NCBI GenBank assembly: GCA_020631735.1
Contig: CM036159.1
Span: 14,609,511 to 14,673,510, forward strand
Length of the DNA stretch: 64,000 bases
DNA from: Saccharum officinarum
Lineage: Eukaryota; Streptophyta; Magnoliopsida; Poales; Poaceae
Direction of reading: 5' to 3'
The first letter of the stretch is position 1; each line of letters opens with the position of its first letter. A model generated the notes under the pieces. That model did not search any database, had not been told where the DNA came from, and saw only the letters and a program-made list of their open reading frames with translations. This document shows positions 1 through 10,712 of this stretch, piece by piece. A program made the translations under genes and the position numbers.

Positions 1-2
1 GT

Positions 3-914
3 GAGCCACTTCTCCACCGGATCATTACCGCTCTTCAGCAAGAGTTTGCTATGAAGGATCTGGGTGTGCTCCACCATTTCCTCGGGGTCACTGTTGAGCC
101 TCACCCTGCCGGGTTATTTCTTCACCAGCGACAGTATACTCGAGATATCCTGGAGCGGGCTGGGATGACTGACTGCAACCCCTGCTCCACTCCGGTTGAT
201 ACTCAGGGAAAGCTGTCAGAGGCTGAGGGCCCCCAAGTGTCAGATCCCACTGCATACTGGAGTCTTGCTGGTGCCCTCCAGTACCTCACCTTCACCCGGC
301 CAGACATCACATATGCAGTTCAGCAGATCTGTTTTCACATGCATGATCCCCGGGAGCCTCACCTCACGGCTCTCAAGCGCCTCCTTCGCTACCTCCGGGG
401 CACGATCGACTACGGCCTCCTCCTTCACCGGTCCTCCTCCGCCGACCTTGTCGTCTACACTGACGCTGACTGGGCGGGGTGTCCGGACACTCGCCGCTCC
501 ACCTCCGGCTACGCTGTCTTCTTCGGCGGCAACCTGGTGTCCTGGTCGTCTAAGCGCCAGCCTGTGGTCTCCCGGTCCAGTGCCGAGGTGGAGTACCGCG
601 CTGTCGCTAACGGTGTGGCTGAGGCCTCCTGGCTCCGGCAGCTTCTCGCTGAGCTGCACACTCCGCCCTCCCGGAGCACACTGATCTACTGCGACAATGT
701 CAGTGCGGTCTACCTCTCTACCAACCCCATCCAACACCAGCGGACGAAGCATGTGGAGATCGACCTACACTTTGTCCGTGATCGGGTGGCCATGGGCGAG
801 GTGCGGGTCCTTCATGTTCCGACCACCTCCCAGTTCGCGGATATCTTCACCAAAGGCCTCCCGTCCTCGACCTTCACGGAGTTTCGCTCCAGCCTCAACA
901 TCACCAGTGGCTAG
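3..914 (+). CDS. Copia pol fragment: RT C-terminus and RNase H
   Basis: The reading frame is open from base 3, upstream of the first ATG at 51, to the TAG at 912-914. It begins with the RT thumb motif KDLG..HHFLG, then has the connection region (RPDITYAV), and then the Copia RNase H: YTDADWAGCPDTRRSTSGY, WSSKRQ, SSAEVEYRAVA, YCDNVSAVYLSTNP, RTKHVEID and QFADIFTKGL. These are the usual motifs and order of Ty1/Copia pol. The open frame suggests a fairly young copy. It is a retroelement protein, not a host gene. Confidence 0.92.
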   Translation, partial: EPLLHRIITALQQEFAMKDLGVLHHFLGVTVEPHPAGLFLHQRQYTRDILERAGMTDCNPCSTPVDTQGKLSEAEGPQVSDPTAYWSLAGALQYLTFTRPDITYAVQQICFHMHDPREPHLTALKRLLRYLRGTIDYGLLLHRSSSADLVVYTDADWAGCPDTRRSTSGYAVFFGGNLVSWSSKRQPVVSRSSAEVEYRAVANGVAEASWLRQLLAELHTPPSRSTLIYCDNVSAVYLSTNPIQHQRTKHVEIDLHFVRDRVAMGEVRVLHVPTTSQFADIFTKGLPSSTFTEFRSSLNITSG

Positions 915-1007
915 TTGCGTCTGCGGGGGGACGTGTGTGTGGTCTTTCTTCTTTCTTGTTCAGCCTGGAACTCCGCTGCGCCGGTAGTTCAGACTGCGGG
1001 GGGGGGG

Positions 1008-1193
1008 TGTTGGAATGTGAGTGTATTAGGCCCATGTGGCTAGGCCCATGTGGCCCATGTATGGTTACCTATATAGCTACCCTTCTAGGGTTAGCCCAAA
1101 TCAATTGAATCCCTTTCCCTAACACAAGCATCACAGGTGTATTGTGTGTACTTTTTTATTTTGGTTTGGTTGCCGCCTGCGCTTACCTTAACA
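1008..1193 (+). repeat. 3' LTR of Copia-1
   Basis: It starts TGTTGGAATG directly after a G-run polypurine tract and ends ...CCTTAACA, so the TG...CA ends and the short TGTT/AACA inverted repeat are present. Length is 186 bp, with a weak TATA-like stretch (CTATATAGC). The right boundary is inferred from the TGTT/AACA symmetry. The left flank is outside the window, so the target-site duplication cannot be checked. Confidence 0.7.
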
Positions 1194-1311
1194 CATTTGC
1201 ATTGTAGGTTTTTTTTTTCTTTTGAAGTGTTATAGTTTGTGTTACATACTGCTATGCACAATGATTTTTTTCCTGTTCATGGTATCACTTGGATCTCGTC
1301 TGTATATCTAG

Positions 1312-4300
1312 GCACAGAATCAGTTTCATGGGTTTTGTCTTCATTATCTTATGTAGAATCAGTTTCATGGGTTTTGTCTTCATTATCTTATGTTCGTGAT
1401 GCACCCCTACTTCCTGTGCAGGAGGCCTGCTCTCTTCTTCCCAAGATCTCTAGCAAGAAAACACATCCAAAGATAGCACAAGTTCTTTTGGAACGTCACA
1501 AACCTGATATGGCACTTCTTGTGCTGAAGTGCACAGGGCGTGATAGCTTCTCTGCTACAGAAAACTTTGAAAAAGATGGTATTTCATCTCTTAGCGAGGC
1601 AGTGACTGTGGTCCGTGTTAGAATTGAATGTGGCCTCCTTACAGAAGCGTTTATGTATCATAGGAGCTACTGCTCTAAGGTGAAAGAGCAACGCTCAGCA
1701 GATGTGACACATTCTGAGGATGCATTCAAAAGCTCTTGGATTTATCATGTTGAGATGATGATGACCGAATTTTGTACTATCTGCATTGAAAGGAATTTAG
1801 TTGATAAAATGATTGATCTGCCCTGGGATTCGGAGGAAGAGAAACATCTTCACAAGTCCCTCTTTGAGTCTGCTCATGAAATGCCCATGAAACCAAATGG
1901 TAGTCTGCTTGTTGTCTACTACCTTCGGGTAAATATTCTGATTCTCTTTTTTTTTGTATTTAAAAGTTAAAACCAGATTAAGAGGCACTCTGGAAATTAC
2001 TAATGGAACTAAAACTTTAGGATATCCTGGTATGATGAAATTGTCAGGCCCATTTGTGTCATTTCTCATCTATATACTGATGTATTGCATTTGTTTTATT
2101 TAATATGCATGTGTTTCAGACATTGAAATTACAAATATGACAGTTGTATGTAATTCAAATCAACAAGGATTAGCTGGTGTAGCATTTTTTTCATGCATAC
2201 AGAGTCTGACGTATATGATTATTTTATATTAATCTAGGACAGAAAAATGGTGCTTACGTGTGTGTGTGTGTGTGTGTGTGTGTGCATATTCAAAAAAATA
2301 GACCGAACAGAACATTCACTAAAAGCATCTCACGTTGATGTACTTCTTTTAGAAGGCATGGTTAAAGGCTTCCTCAATACCTCTCTTTTTGCATAAGAAG
2401 ATTTCTATCTTCAAGTTTTATTAATTATTTGTCATGTTTCATGATGAGGATCTTCCATACTTTTGTTTGTTGTTTAAATCTTTAAAGGAGAAACATTCTT
2501 TTCCTCTTTCCACTTCATAATGGAAGCATGCTGGTGCATAAATACCTTAGTAATTTACCTGTGTTTGCTGTTCTGTTAGCGTTATCGGTATTTGGAGGCA
2601 TATGAGGTTGATCGTAGTCTTCAGAAATTTGAGCAAAAGAAATTGGAAAATACCACTGAAGAGATTGCTTCAAAAATCAGAGCCATTGCTCAATGGAGAG
2701 AAAGTTTGATTGTAAGTACTGTCACTTTATACTTCCACAGTTCTGCTTTATTATGCACGTCTAATTGTTATGTTTTATTTTGTCAACTCATCAACTTGCA
2801 ATTTTTTTCTCTTCATAATGTAATCAGAAAAGATTACACTTGACACTTGATATTAGGAAGGATACTGTTCACACCCAAAACTGACAGCCGCGCAAAACGC
2901 ACGCACCAGACAGTCTGGTGCGTGACCACCGGACTGTCCGGTGTGTGTATTTTAGGACATGTCCGAGAAGGACTCAATTTCTATGTTTGTTTTGGCCTTT
3001 TGGGTCGGTTTCTCATGATGTATTTGGACTCTACCCCTGGGATAGACCTCCCACCCTATTAATATAAAGGGCCATGGCCGATTGAGACATCCAATCGATC
3101 AATCAATACAACTTTTATCTTTTTTGCCTTTCCTTTTTATTCTCTTTTTCCCCTAATCTCCTCCAAACCCTAATATGTTCTGCAAGCTTCTTGGCAGAGT
3201 TTGTGGGAATTCTAGGTGGCCTTGCCGGCCCTAGAACAACCCTAAGTGCGTCTTCACAGTGGAAATCAACACACCGGACACGCTAAGCATCGAACAGTCC
3301 TGCGCTCACGGCAGCCACTGGCCCACCGCCGAACAATCTTTTGTGTGCTGCTGGAGTTGCTCTTATTAGCACAATGGCATTAACATTTCTTTCTAAACTA
3401 GGACAACACTCTTTGCAAGGATTTTCAGCACCTAGATTCCTATCAAAATTAAACTTGCTATTGATTAAGGTTTAAGTTATTGGTTAGGTTCTTGTGGATT
3501 AGTATTCTGTCTTTGGAATAGTGTGCCGATTAACATTCTCCATGATATTTGTTAAAAGACAGCCTTGGACCTTGCCATCAGCATTTTCTTTGCTTTTCCT
3601 CACTCTAAGCAAACTAATAAACTGTACACTCTCTACAGACCAGTGGAAGCCTGCTTTCTTCGACACAAAATAAATATGTTTTGCTTGTTATATTTATGCA
3701 ATGCTTTGATTTTCTTTATTTTTCATACAGGCTAAATGCCTTGACATGCTTCCGGAGGTCCAGAGAGAGATTGTGAAAGCCATCAACAGTGGAGAACAAA
3801 GTCAATTTGCTCGAACTGCTCAAATATCTTCTCCAGCTGATGTGGGCAAATCACAAAATCCTGTCATGGACTTGAGCACAACTTTTACGACTGTTCTTCA
3901 AAATAAGTCAAGCCTCCTTTCAAAAAACAATGCATCGACTGATTCTGGGGGTCTAACCCGAAGCAGCCGCTCAGAGTTTGGTAGAAAGGTCCCATCTGTT
4001 CTGCAGACCAGGGCATCACCCCAGGGGCCACCTACATCCAATATGAGATCAACTGCAGGGGGTATGTTCCCCACAGTGGGCCAGAATGTTGAGTCTCCAT
4101 TTTTGAGGGGGGCTAAAGATATCAGTTCTAGAAAAGGAGAGTCAGGTTTCAAAAAAGGGATTAAATATGCTGATCATGATCCACTGCCTATGTATTTGAA
4201 TTTAAGTTCTGGTGATACACCTACGAAAGACTACCGAACAAGTTTGTTGAAGACTGAGGTTAACAAAACCGCTTATTTTCAAGGAAAATATTCTGTTGTA

Positions 4301-4924
4301 AAAGGAAAGTTCCAGTTTGGTTCACGTGCTGAGAAGCCTTTCATCTTAAATGGAACTGGTGTAGGTCAAAATGGCTTCGCTAAGGTCTCCGGATATGCTG
4401 GTTTTCGTGGGGATTATAAAGTACCAACTAAGGAGAACATCTTGAGGTAATCATGATTCTGCACTCTGCTTTCTGGCAGTATGTTTCGTTGTGGTCCTTG
4501 TTGGTACCTAGTGTGAACTTGGCTTCAGAGTTCAAAACATAATATTATTAGAACGAAATTTGTGTGTTTTCAGTAACTCGGGTGTAATTCTGGTACACCA
4601 GGAAAGGCTGATATATCAGCCATTCTTTTACTGATTAGTTTTCAAATACTAGAGTTAGATGACTGCAGTGTCTGGTTTCCAGCCTTTTTATTTTAATCCT
4701 CGTCTATTCTTTCTCCTATCTGTCAATGTGGCCGGTTTACAACCAAGCATGATTTTATTCCTTGTAGCTTTAGCAAGAAATCTTCAGTTGATGGAGCAGA
4801 AGCCAGCCAAGGTGTGTCAAGGTGGAGATCCGATGAGTCTAGTGAAGATGAAGAAGAGAGAACAAACCGGGAGGGCGCAGCTTCTCTTGTTACTAGAAGG
4901 CGACCTAGATTTTCAAGAAGATGA
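1312..4924 (+). CDS. HOS1: HOS1-like E3 ubiquitin ligase / nuclear-pore protein, 3' exons
   Basis: Four consecutive exons fit: 1312-1928, 2580-2711, 3731-4446 and 4768-4924 (stop TGA 4922-4924), with matching phases and GT-AG borders. The protein contains VQEACSLLPKISSKKTHPKI, SLSEAVTVVRVRIECGLL, RNLVDKMIDLPW, LLVVYYLRYRYLEAYEVD and a basic C-terminus (RRRPRFSRR). I recognise these from the ELYS-like and C-terminal regions of plant HOS1. HOS1 is a RING E3 ligase associated with the nuclear pore that acts in cold signalling and flowering time. The RING-bearing 5' exons lie left of the window, beyond Copia-1. The acceptor of the first exon (TATATCTAG at 1311) is inferred. That exon carries an in-frame 39-bp tandem duplication. 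The 3' exons contain no stop or frameshift. Confidence 0.85.
1316..1393 (+). repeat. 39-bp perfect tandem duplication in HOS1 exon
   Basis: Two identical 39-bp units lie head to tail (1316-1354 and 1355-1393). Being a multiple of three, the duplication keeps the frame and repeats the 13 residues ESVSWVLSSLSYV. It lies at the 5' edge of the first HOS1 exon visible here. It could be a true allele, an assembly artefact, or partly intronic if the real acceptor is further downstream. Confidence 0.9.
2258..2284 (+). repeat. (GT)n microsatellite
   Basis: A run of about 13 GT dinucleotides in a HOS1 intron. Confidence 0.95.
2858..3400 (+). mobile_element. LTR-retrotransposon remnant in HOS1 intron
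   Basis: This intron segment looks like an LTR promoter and leader. It has a palindromic pair (CAGACAGTCTGGTG and CACCGGACTGTCCGGTG), a TATA-like TTAATATAAAG at about 3059, then the ATCCAATCGATCAATCAATA leader common in grass LTRs, and a CT-rich stretch. No coding region is visible and the ends are uncertain. It may be a solo or truncated LTR. Confidence 0.5.
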
Positions 4925-5400
4925 TATATCCACATCCTCGGGGATCTTTAATTGTTTGCAGTGGAGGACTCTTTTATTATCTCCACAGTTACACCATAAT
5001 GTAACAATACTTTGTTTCAAGGGAAAAGTGTATGCGATTATCATGCAGGCCGAGATGTAGTTTCGAGTGTCACCAAGGATGCTAGAAAACAAAAAATGAA
5101 GAGGCATAGGCATGTTGTACCGAAATATATTTCTCCAACCTCTGTACCAAATGCATTGTACATGATGTTCAGTACACTAGGTGCAGGTCCGATAGTCGTG
5201 CTAATATCATTTCTTTGCTGTTGGTAGTGTTGTCTCCGTCAAAAAGTTCCAGGCCAATACGTAAGACTTGTGTAGTTGTATGTATGATATATCTTATATT
5301 TGATGGTATTTATTTATGAAACCATTATGGCAGAAAAGCAAATATGAGGGGCCTGCAATACGGCACTAATAAATCTGCGGCCTCCTGATGGATTGTTGAG
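4925..5400 (+). other. Probable HOS1 3' untranslated region
   Basis: AT-rich sequence follows the HOS1 stop. An AATAAA is present at 5367-5372, with an earlier TATTTATTTATG stretch near 5310. No convincing ORF is seen. The poly(A) site is inferred. Confidence 0.45.
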
Positions 5401-7540
5401 AAACCAGTGAGTTTGTAGTACCAGTATACTAGGTGAGAAAATGATTGAGATGCGGACGCAAGGGAGCATGGAACGCGACAGACCGGGTGGCATCCGCTCT
5501 ATGCCAAACGTGGGACCTTCTCTTTAGGAACGCTGGATTTTTTAGGAAACTTTTTTTTTTCCAATCATGTGTTTTACTATGAAATTGATTTGATTTTTGT
5601 GAAATTACCGTATGATGTTGTTTTAGAATCTTTAAGTTCCAAATGAGCCTTGACCTGGCCAAAGAGTCGTTATCCTGGCTGATGTGCAAGTTACATGCAT
5701 TTGATGTGTACTAATTATGGTTTGTAGCACTGATATCTGTGTGCTGCGCTGCTGCCCTTATTTGTCTATCCCCCATCATGATGACAGAGGGTTTTGATTT
5801 TGCGCCCTCTTTTTGTTGCCACTTGCAAACCACAAAGACGCTAGCTCCCAGCCCAAAAAAAAAAAAAGGAGGAGAAAAGAAATGCTCAAATGGTAGCTGA
5901 AAGGTACTGTAATTTTTATTGTACGTCCGGTACACTCTGACCTCAAAACTAGCTAGGAAGAAGAAAGCGACGCCGTGTGCGGGGGGCTCCGAGATTTATT
6001 AGTGCATGCATGGTTTACACCAAACCAAACCATGTGCGATTTGCTGCGGGTTCAGAAAGTAACCCAATGACTCCCAGTCCTCTTAAGCATTCGCGCCCAC
6101 GTTGATTGCAGACTGGTGGCGTGGGACGGCGCCGCCACGGCACGGGTGCTCGCGGGCAGGGCAGCAGCCGGCAGGCACGGCACGGCCGCACGGGTGCTAC
6201 GCTGCTACGAACTCGAACCGCGCAGCCTACGGCGACGAATCCAAGTCGTGTACCCTGCCTGCCGCCGCCACGGCACGGCGCGACGCCCACGTACGGGTGG
6301 GTGCGGAGCGTCGTCGGTGGGAACTGGGAGCGTGCGGGTGGGTAATGATGGGTGATGGGTAATGCCACACAAGATTAGCGTAGCCTGGTCTGGTGGTGTG
6401 CGTCGGTCGGAGGCCAGTGCGTCGTTGTTTCCCGTGACTCGGAGGCGCCTGTGAGCCCGTGAAGCGAAATCTTTGACTGCTTCGGGCTAAGGAATCTACC
6501 GTTACCACCGCGGTGGAGAGTGAAAACGCAGCGAATCTATCTCGTCCCTTCCATTCAGGGCGGAGGGCAACCTAGGACCTCTAGCACGCTCGCGTAGTCG
6601 AGAGTAGGGTCAGACTTGAGAGACGGACAGGACGAAGTTGGCGAGAGCAGAAAGGTGCAGGTGAATGAATCCACGAAGCGGTCCCTACCCAAAACCCAAT
6701 CCGATCCGGCCGCGGCGGCGGCCAAGATATTTTCGGGCCACCAGCACCAGCAGCAGCGACCGAGTGGGTAGAGTTCCTTTCATTCTTCACTTTCATCAAG
6801 GGTCGGGCTGGCAAAACGTCGGCGTCACACGTCCCTCCATCTGTTCCGGCTCCCGCCTCTCCACGATCCATCCGGCTTCTTCTCTTCCTCCCGACTCCCG
6901 ACTTCCCGAGCCGACGAGGCACCGGGACGGCGACGCCTGTTTTGATTACGCGCGCCCGTGACGCGACGGCGACGGCGACCCTCCTCCTCGGCCCCGGCCC
7001 CACGTACTGCCCGCCACCACCGCGCTCCCGATGCCTCTCCGTCCTTTGGGGGTTGCGTCCTCTCTAATCCTCGTCACCTGCCTGCTGTCATGAATTCACG
7101 ATTGGTTATTACGCTAGTAGTAGTACTACCAGCCACCAGGATCAGTTGCCGCGGTGGTCAGTCTAGCGTTGGGTTGGCGCGGCCACGCATGTTCTTCGTC
7201 ACCCGGGACTCCTCCCTACGCGCAGCTGCGCAACAGCGATGGGCTTCTCACTTCTCGGCCCGTTTGTTTCTTCTGCCCCTCCGGTGTGCACGGCTGATTC
7301 TGACTGACGGGTAACAAGCCGAAAAATATATGGATAATCGAGCGCTGGACTGGCCTGTTGCGCAGCTCATAACAAATAAATATTTCCATATTCCATTCTT
7401 TTAAAAGTATTCATTTCCAACTCGCATTAAAAAGAAAAAGAAAAAGAAAAGCAAAAGAGCAGACAGGGCCGTGTGGATAAGACCGACGGCACATGACTTC
7501 ACCACTCCCGATCCCCACCCGCAGAGAGAAGACACGTCGC
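5401..7540. other. Intergenic region between HOS1 and CBSX3
   Basis: No supported gene. 5401-5940 is AT-rich. 6090-7320 is GC- and CpG-rich, which explains many long overlapping frames on both strands, none with a recognisable protein or splice structure. 7380-7460 is AT- and purine-rich. Part may be promoter of the gene that starts near 7560. Confidence 0.5.
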
Positions 7541-7559
7541 TTTTAATTAGCGCTCATCA

Positions 7560-7681
7560 CCCCCCGCCACCCTCGCCTCCCAGCGTAACAAGTGTCCTTC
7601 CTCCTCCGCTCCCACCACCCCCAACTCCGTCTTCAGTTCTTCACTGCGGCGCGGGGCTTCGCTTCGGATCGGCTCGAGCAG
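7560..7681 (+). other. Probable 5' non-coding exon of CBSX3
   Basis: A CT-rich leader (CCCCCCGCCACCCTCGCCTC and similar) ends at the donor CTCGAGCAG|GTAAAG (GT at 7682). The next acceptor is GACACAG|AAGAAA at 10706/10707, only 6 nt before the CBSX3 ATG. A first leader exon followed by a roughly 3-kb leader intron is therefore the simplest model. The transcription start is a guess, as no clear TATA box is seen. Confidence 0.5.
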
Positions 7682-8797
7682 GTAAAGCAGCGGCCGAACC
7701 CGACCCCTTTGCCCCCTCAACCGTTAACTCCCTGCTCTGCGAGTCTAGAGGCGCCATGATAGGTGTTTCCGATGGAACTAGTGTTACTTGGCTTTGGATC
7801 GGGTAAAGCTAGCCGTGTGTTCAGAGCGTTCTTTCTTGTTCTAGGTTTCTTCACGGACTGATCTGTTCCTCTTAAGCTGTAAAGGAATGCCAGCATCTCT
7901 GCTCGCCCGTTTCGTACCAAAAGGAGGAAAAAAGGAGTTTTTGCGCAAGTAAAGCTAGCTCGACGTTTACTCTGGTCTCGCTTTGTGAGAAGAGTTTCCT
8001 TTTTTTTTTTCCCTTGGTTTCTGCACGATCTGCTATTCTGTTCTGTTCCTCTACGGGCAAGTCTGCTCGTGGTTTATTTATAGCAAAAAGAGAGTTTTTT
8101 GAGGCAAACAAAAGAAGAGAACATCGCTCGCTAAGCAACTGGGAGGAAAGACAATGAAAGAGCATGTTTAACTTCGTTTCTCTGGCTATTTAGTGCCTGA
8201 TCTGTACCTTCTCTGCTACGGGTTTCGATGTTTTCATTTGTAGGCTATTTATTATAGGTGAGACACCGTATCGATGCCTTCATTTGCTATCTTTATCGGT
8301 GCACATAGACTGCTTATTCGTTTTTACTCCTTGCAGTAGATATAGATCGAGTTTGTATCTAAAGCCTCTCATAGAGACATGGAGTTTTACCTTTTTTCTT
8401 TTGTTTTTCGTTGGCTTTGTTTAGTTCTTGTCGCTTCGAAATTTCAGTTTTGTATCGGTGAGACCTGCTGCATTAATTCTTTTTTAACCTTTTTTTTATT
8501 CTGTACAAGTTAAAAGGAAAAACTCTACTTGGCTCAGATTTTTTTTCCCGAGGTGGGCATGGCACCTAGATTTTCAGTTTATGATTCGATTGTTCGTTTG
8601 ATTCTTGTAACTGCAATGATTTCATAAACCCGAATTAAATGTCATGGAGACAGTCGAGTGCATGGGTGGAGTTCAGTGTCCTGAGTGGAGAAGCCATTAT
8701 TCGGATTCTCTGTTTGGTGGTGATTCCTTATTGGTTTGATTGTGACATAAAACCGAATCCAATGTCATGGTGGGCTCAATTATCAGATATCCAGAAT

Positions 8798-9715
8798 GGA
8801 AAAACTCTAGATCACCCCCAACTATAGGGGTGGTCTACTTAACCCTCAAACTAGGAAGGGAGCGTATGCTATGGAAACTAGCTTCTTGTGGAAACTATTG
8901 AAACTTTAATCTAAGTCCACATGATTCTAATCCGATGATCTCAGATGAAGGTGGGTCATTTATTCACTTAAACCCTCCCACCAAGATTCTAATCCGATGA
9001 TCTCAGATGAAGCACAACCCACCTTCAGCTGAGGCCATCGGATTAGAATCTGTGGACTTGATTGAAGTTTCCATAGTTTCCACAGGAAGCTAGTTTCCAT
9101 AGCATACGCTCCCAACTATGAAACGGTCTAATTTACTCCCTGAACTTTCCAAAATCGTATACTTTACCTCCTGGGGCAGTTTTGGACGGCGGTTTAGTAC
9201 AGTAACCATGGTTTTGCTACCGTAACCGAATCTTTAAAAAATCATAGTAAATCATAGAAAAATCGTAAAATGGAAAATCTAATTTTGTTGGACTCCACGT
9301 GAGTAGATCTACACGATGAATATATAATATGGTGTGCTTTAGTACAAAGTTTTTGCTGTAGCTTTAAATTTATTAGGATTTTTCAATAAATTTAAAGCTA
9401 TAGCAAAAATTTTGTACTAAAGCATACCATATTATATGTTGATTGTGTAGATCTACTCATGTGGAGTCCAACAAAATTGGATTTTTCATTTTATGATTTT
9501 TCTGTGATTCACTACGTTTTTAAAGATTTGGTTACTGTAGCAAAACATGGTTACTGTAGCAACCGCCGTCCAAAACTGAGCAAACCGCCGTCCAAAACTG
9601 CCCCTGGGGGTAAAGTAGACGGTTTTGGAAAGTTCAGGGGGGTAAATTAGACCGTTTCATAGTTTGGGGTTAAGTAGACCACCCCCATAGTTGGGGGGTG
9701 ATCTAGACTTTTTCC
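8798..9715. mobile_element. 918-bp Mutator-like MITE with 10-bp target duplication
   Basis: The long terminal inverted repeats start GGAAAAA(C/G)TCTAGATCACC on both ends. The element is flanked by a perfect 10-bp direct repeat TATCCAGAAT (8788-8797 and 9716-9725). GG..A-rich ends and 9-10 bp duplications are typical of the Mutator superfamily. Inner motifs such as GGTTACTGTAGC and CAACAAAATT also pair across the centre, so most of the element is a large imperfect palindrome. No transposase frame is present, so it is non-autonomous. It lies inside the CBSX3 leader intron and itself contains another inverted-repeat element (8854-9113). Confidence 0.85.
8854..9113. mobile_element. MITE nested in the Mutator-like MITE
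   Basis: The ends are GGGAGCGTATGCTATGG and its reverse complement (8858 and 9113), with further pairing inside (GATTCTAATCCGATGATC against its complement near 9045). The outer element's two arms show the pre-insertion sequence CAAACTATGAAACGG. Here it is split, with AACTA on both sides, so this is an insertion younger than the outer MITE. The superfamily is not clear. The extra GGAA at the left end is unexplained. Confidence 0.7.
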
Positions 9716-10712
9716 TATCCAGAATACAGGCCTCCCAAAAGGTGTCTACGCATACTACCTCTCTGCGCCCAAGCTGAATATATATAGTTTTTCTGAGTGG
9801 CACTGTGGTTGGCTGAATACGCTAACATATTCCTAATACTATTTCAGCACAGATGCTGATTTATAGATAGAACATGCCATGTCGTCATGTTGCTAGCAAG
9901 ATGAAGTATTTGGTTCTGTTCTCTACTGGTGGTGTGTGAAATGTTTTCTTCCTCCACTATTTATTGGTCAGAAAACAAAGTGATATGCTAGACATCCCTT
10001 TCATGGTGGCAGCAACTTGAAAAACTAACTGCCTTTAGTATTGTGTTCCCAATAAGATCAGGATAGGATTTTCCACTATGATTAAGATAGGATTTGTTTG
10101 TTTACGCAGAACAGTACAATGACTGCATTATTGATGAAATGCTTTCAATTATCCAATCATTGTTGTTGCTTCCTTCCCAATTCTCTGTCTCAGTCTAGAC
10201 CAGCTCATGGTCATGACCTAGCCCCTTTGCTTTGTATGGCAACAACCTTATTTTAACCAAGCTCACGTCATTGTTGTTAAATTGAGACCAAGCGATAAGT
10301 ATTTGCTCATTTCCCTCTCTGTTTTTCTTTGTACCGGGCTCCCCCTACTTCTGATAAGGTGAATTACTTGGTGCAAATTAATTAATATATATGACATGCT
10401 AATATCTCTCCATTTTTGCTTCTTCTACTATGAAATGTTTAGAGTTGGATGTAGTTTTGAGGCTGATGTCTCCAAGTTCTAATATTCTTGGAAAGCAGTT
10501 TGTGTCATTGTCTTGTTTTGAGGCTAATGTTGTTTGTCACGGATTCTATGCTGAACATCTGTTGTCTGAGATTTGGTTTAGTGCACTATTCATAAGTTGA
10601 GCATTTAAGGCAGCAAGCAAATTGATATGATGCATAAAAATATATTTGAAATCATTTATAGTTCAAAATGAAGTGATTGCTGCTTTTGATTTATGATATG
10701 ACACAGAAGAAA

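Larger units (their letters stand above)
1..1193 (+). mobile_element. Ty1/Copia LTR retrotransposon, 3' part (Copia-1)
   Basis: This is the 3' end of a Copia element: the end of reverse transcriptase, RNase H, a G-rich polypurine tract (about 998-1007) and a short LTR beginning TGTTGG. The rest lies left of the window. The next coding sequence downstream is a HOS1 exon with an intron-like lead-in, so the element probably sits in a HOS1 intron. A second copy of the same family is at 51439-52124 in inverted orientation, with nearly the same RNase H protein and a related LTR. Confidence 0.9.

Noticed and set aside
6015..7314. Long overlapping frames on both strands
   Set aside because: They come from high GC content. 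No frame has a recognisable domain, conserved-looking motif or splice structure.
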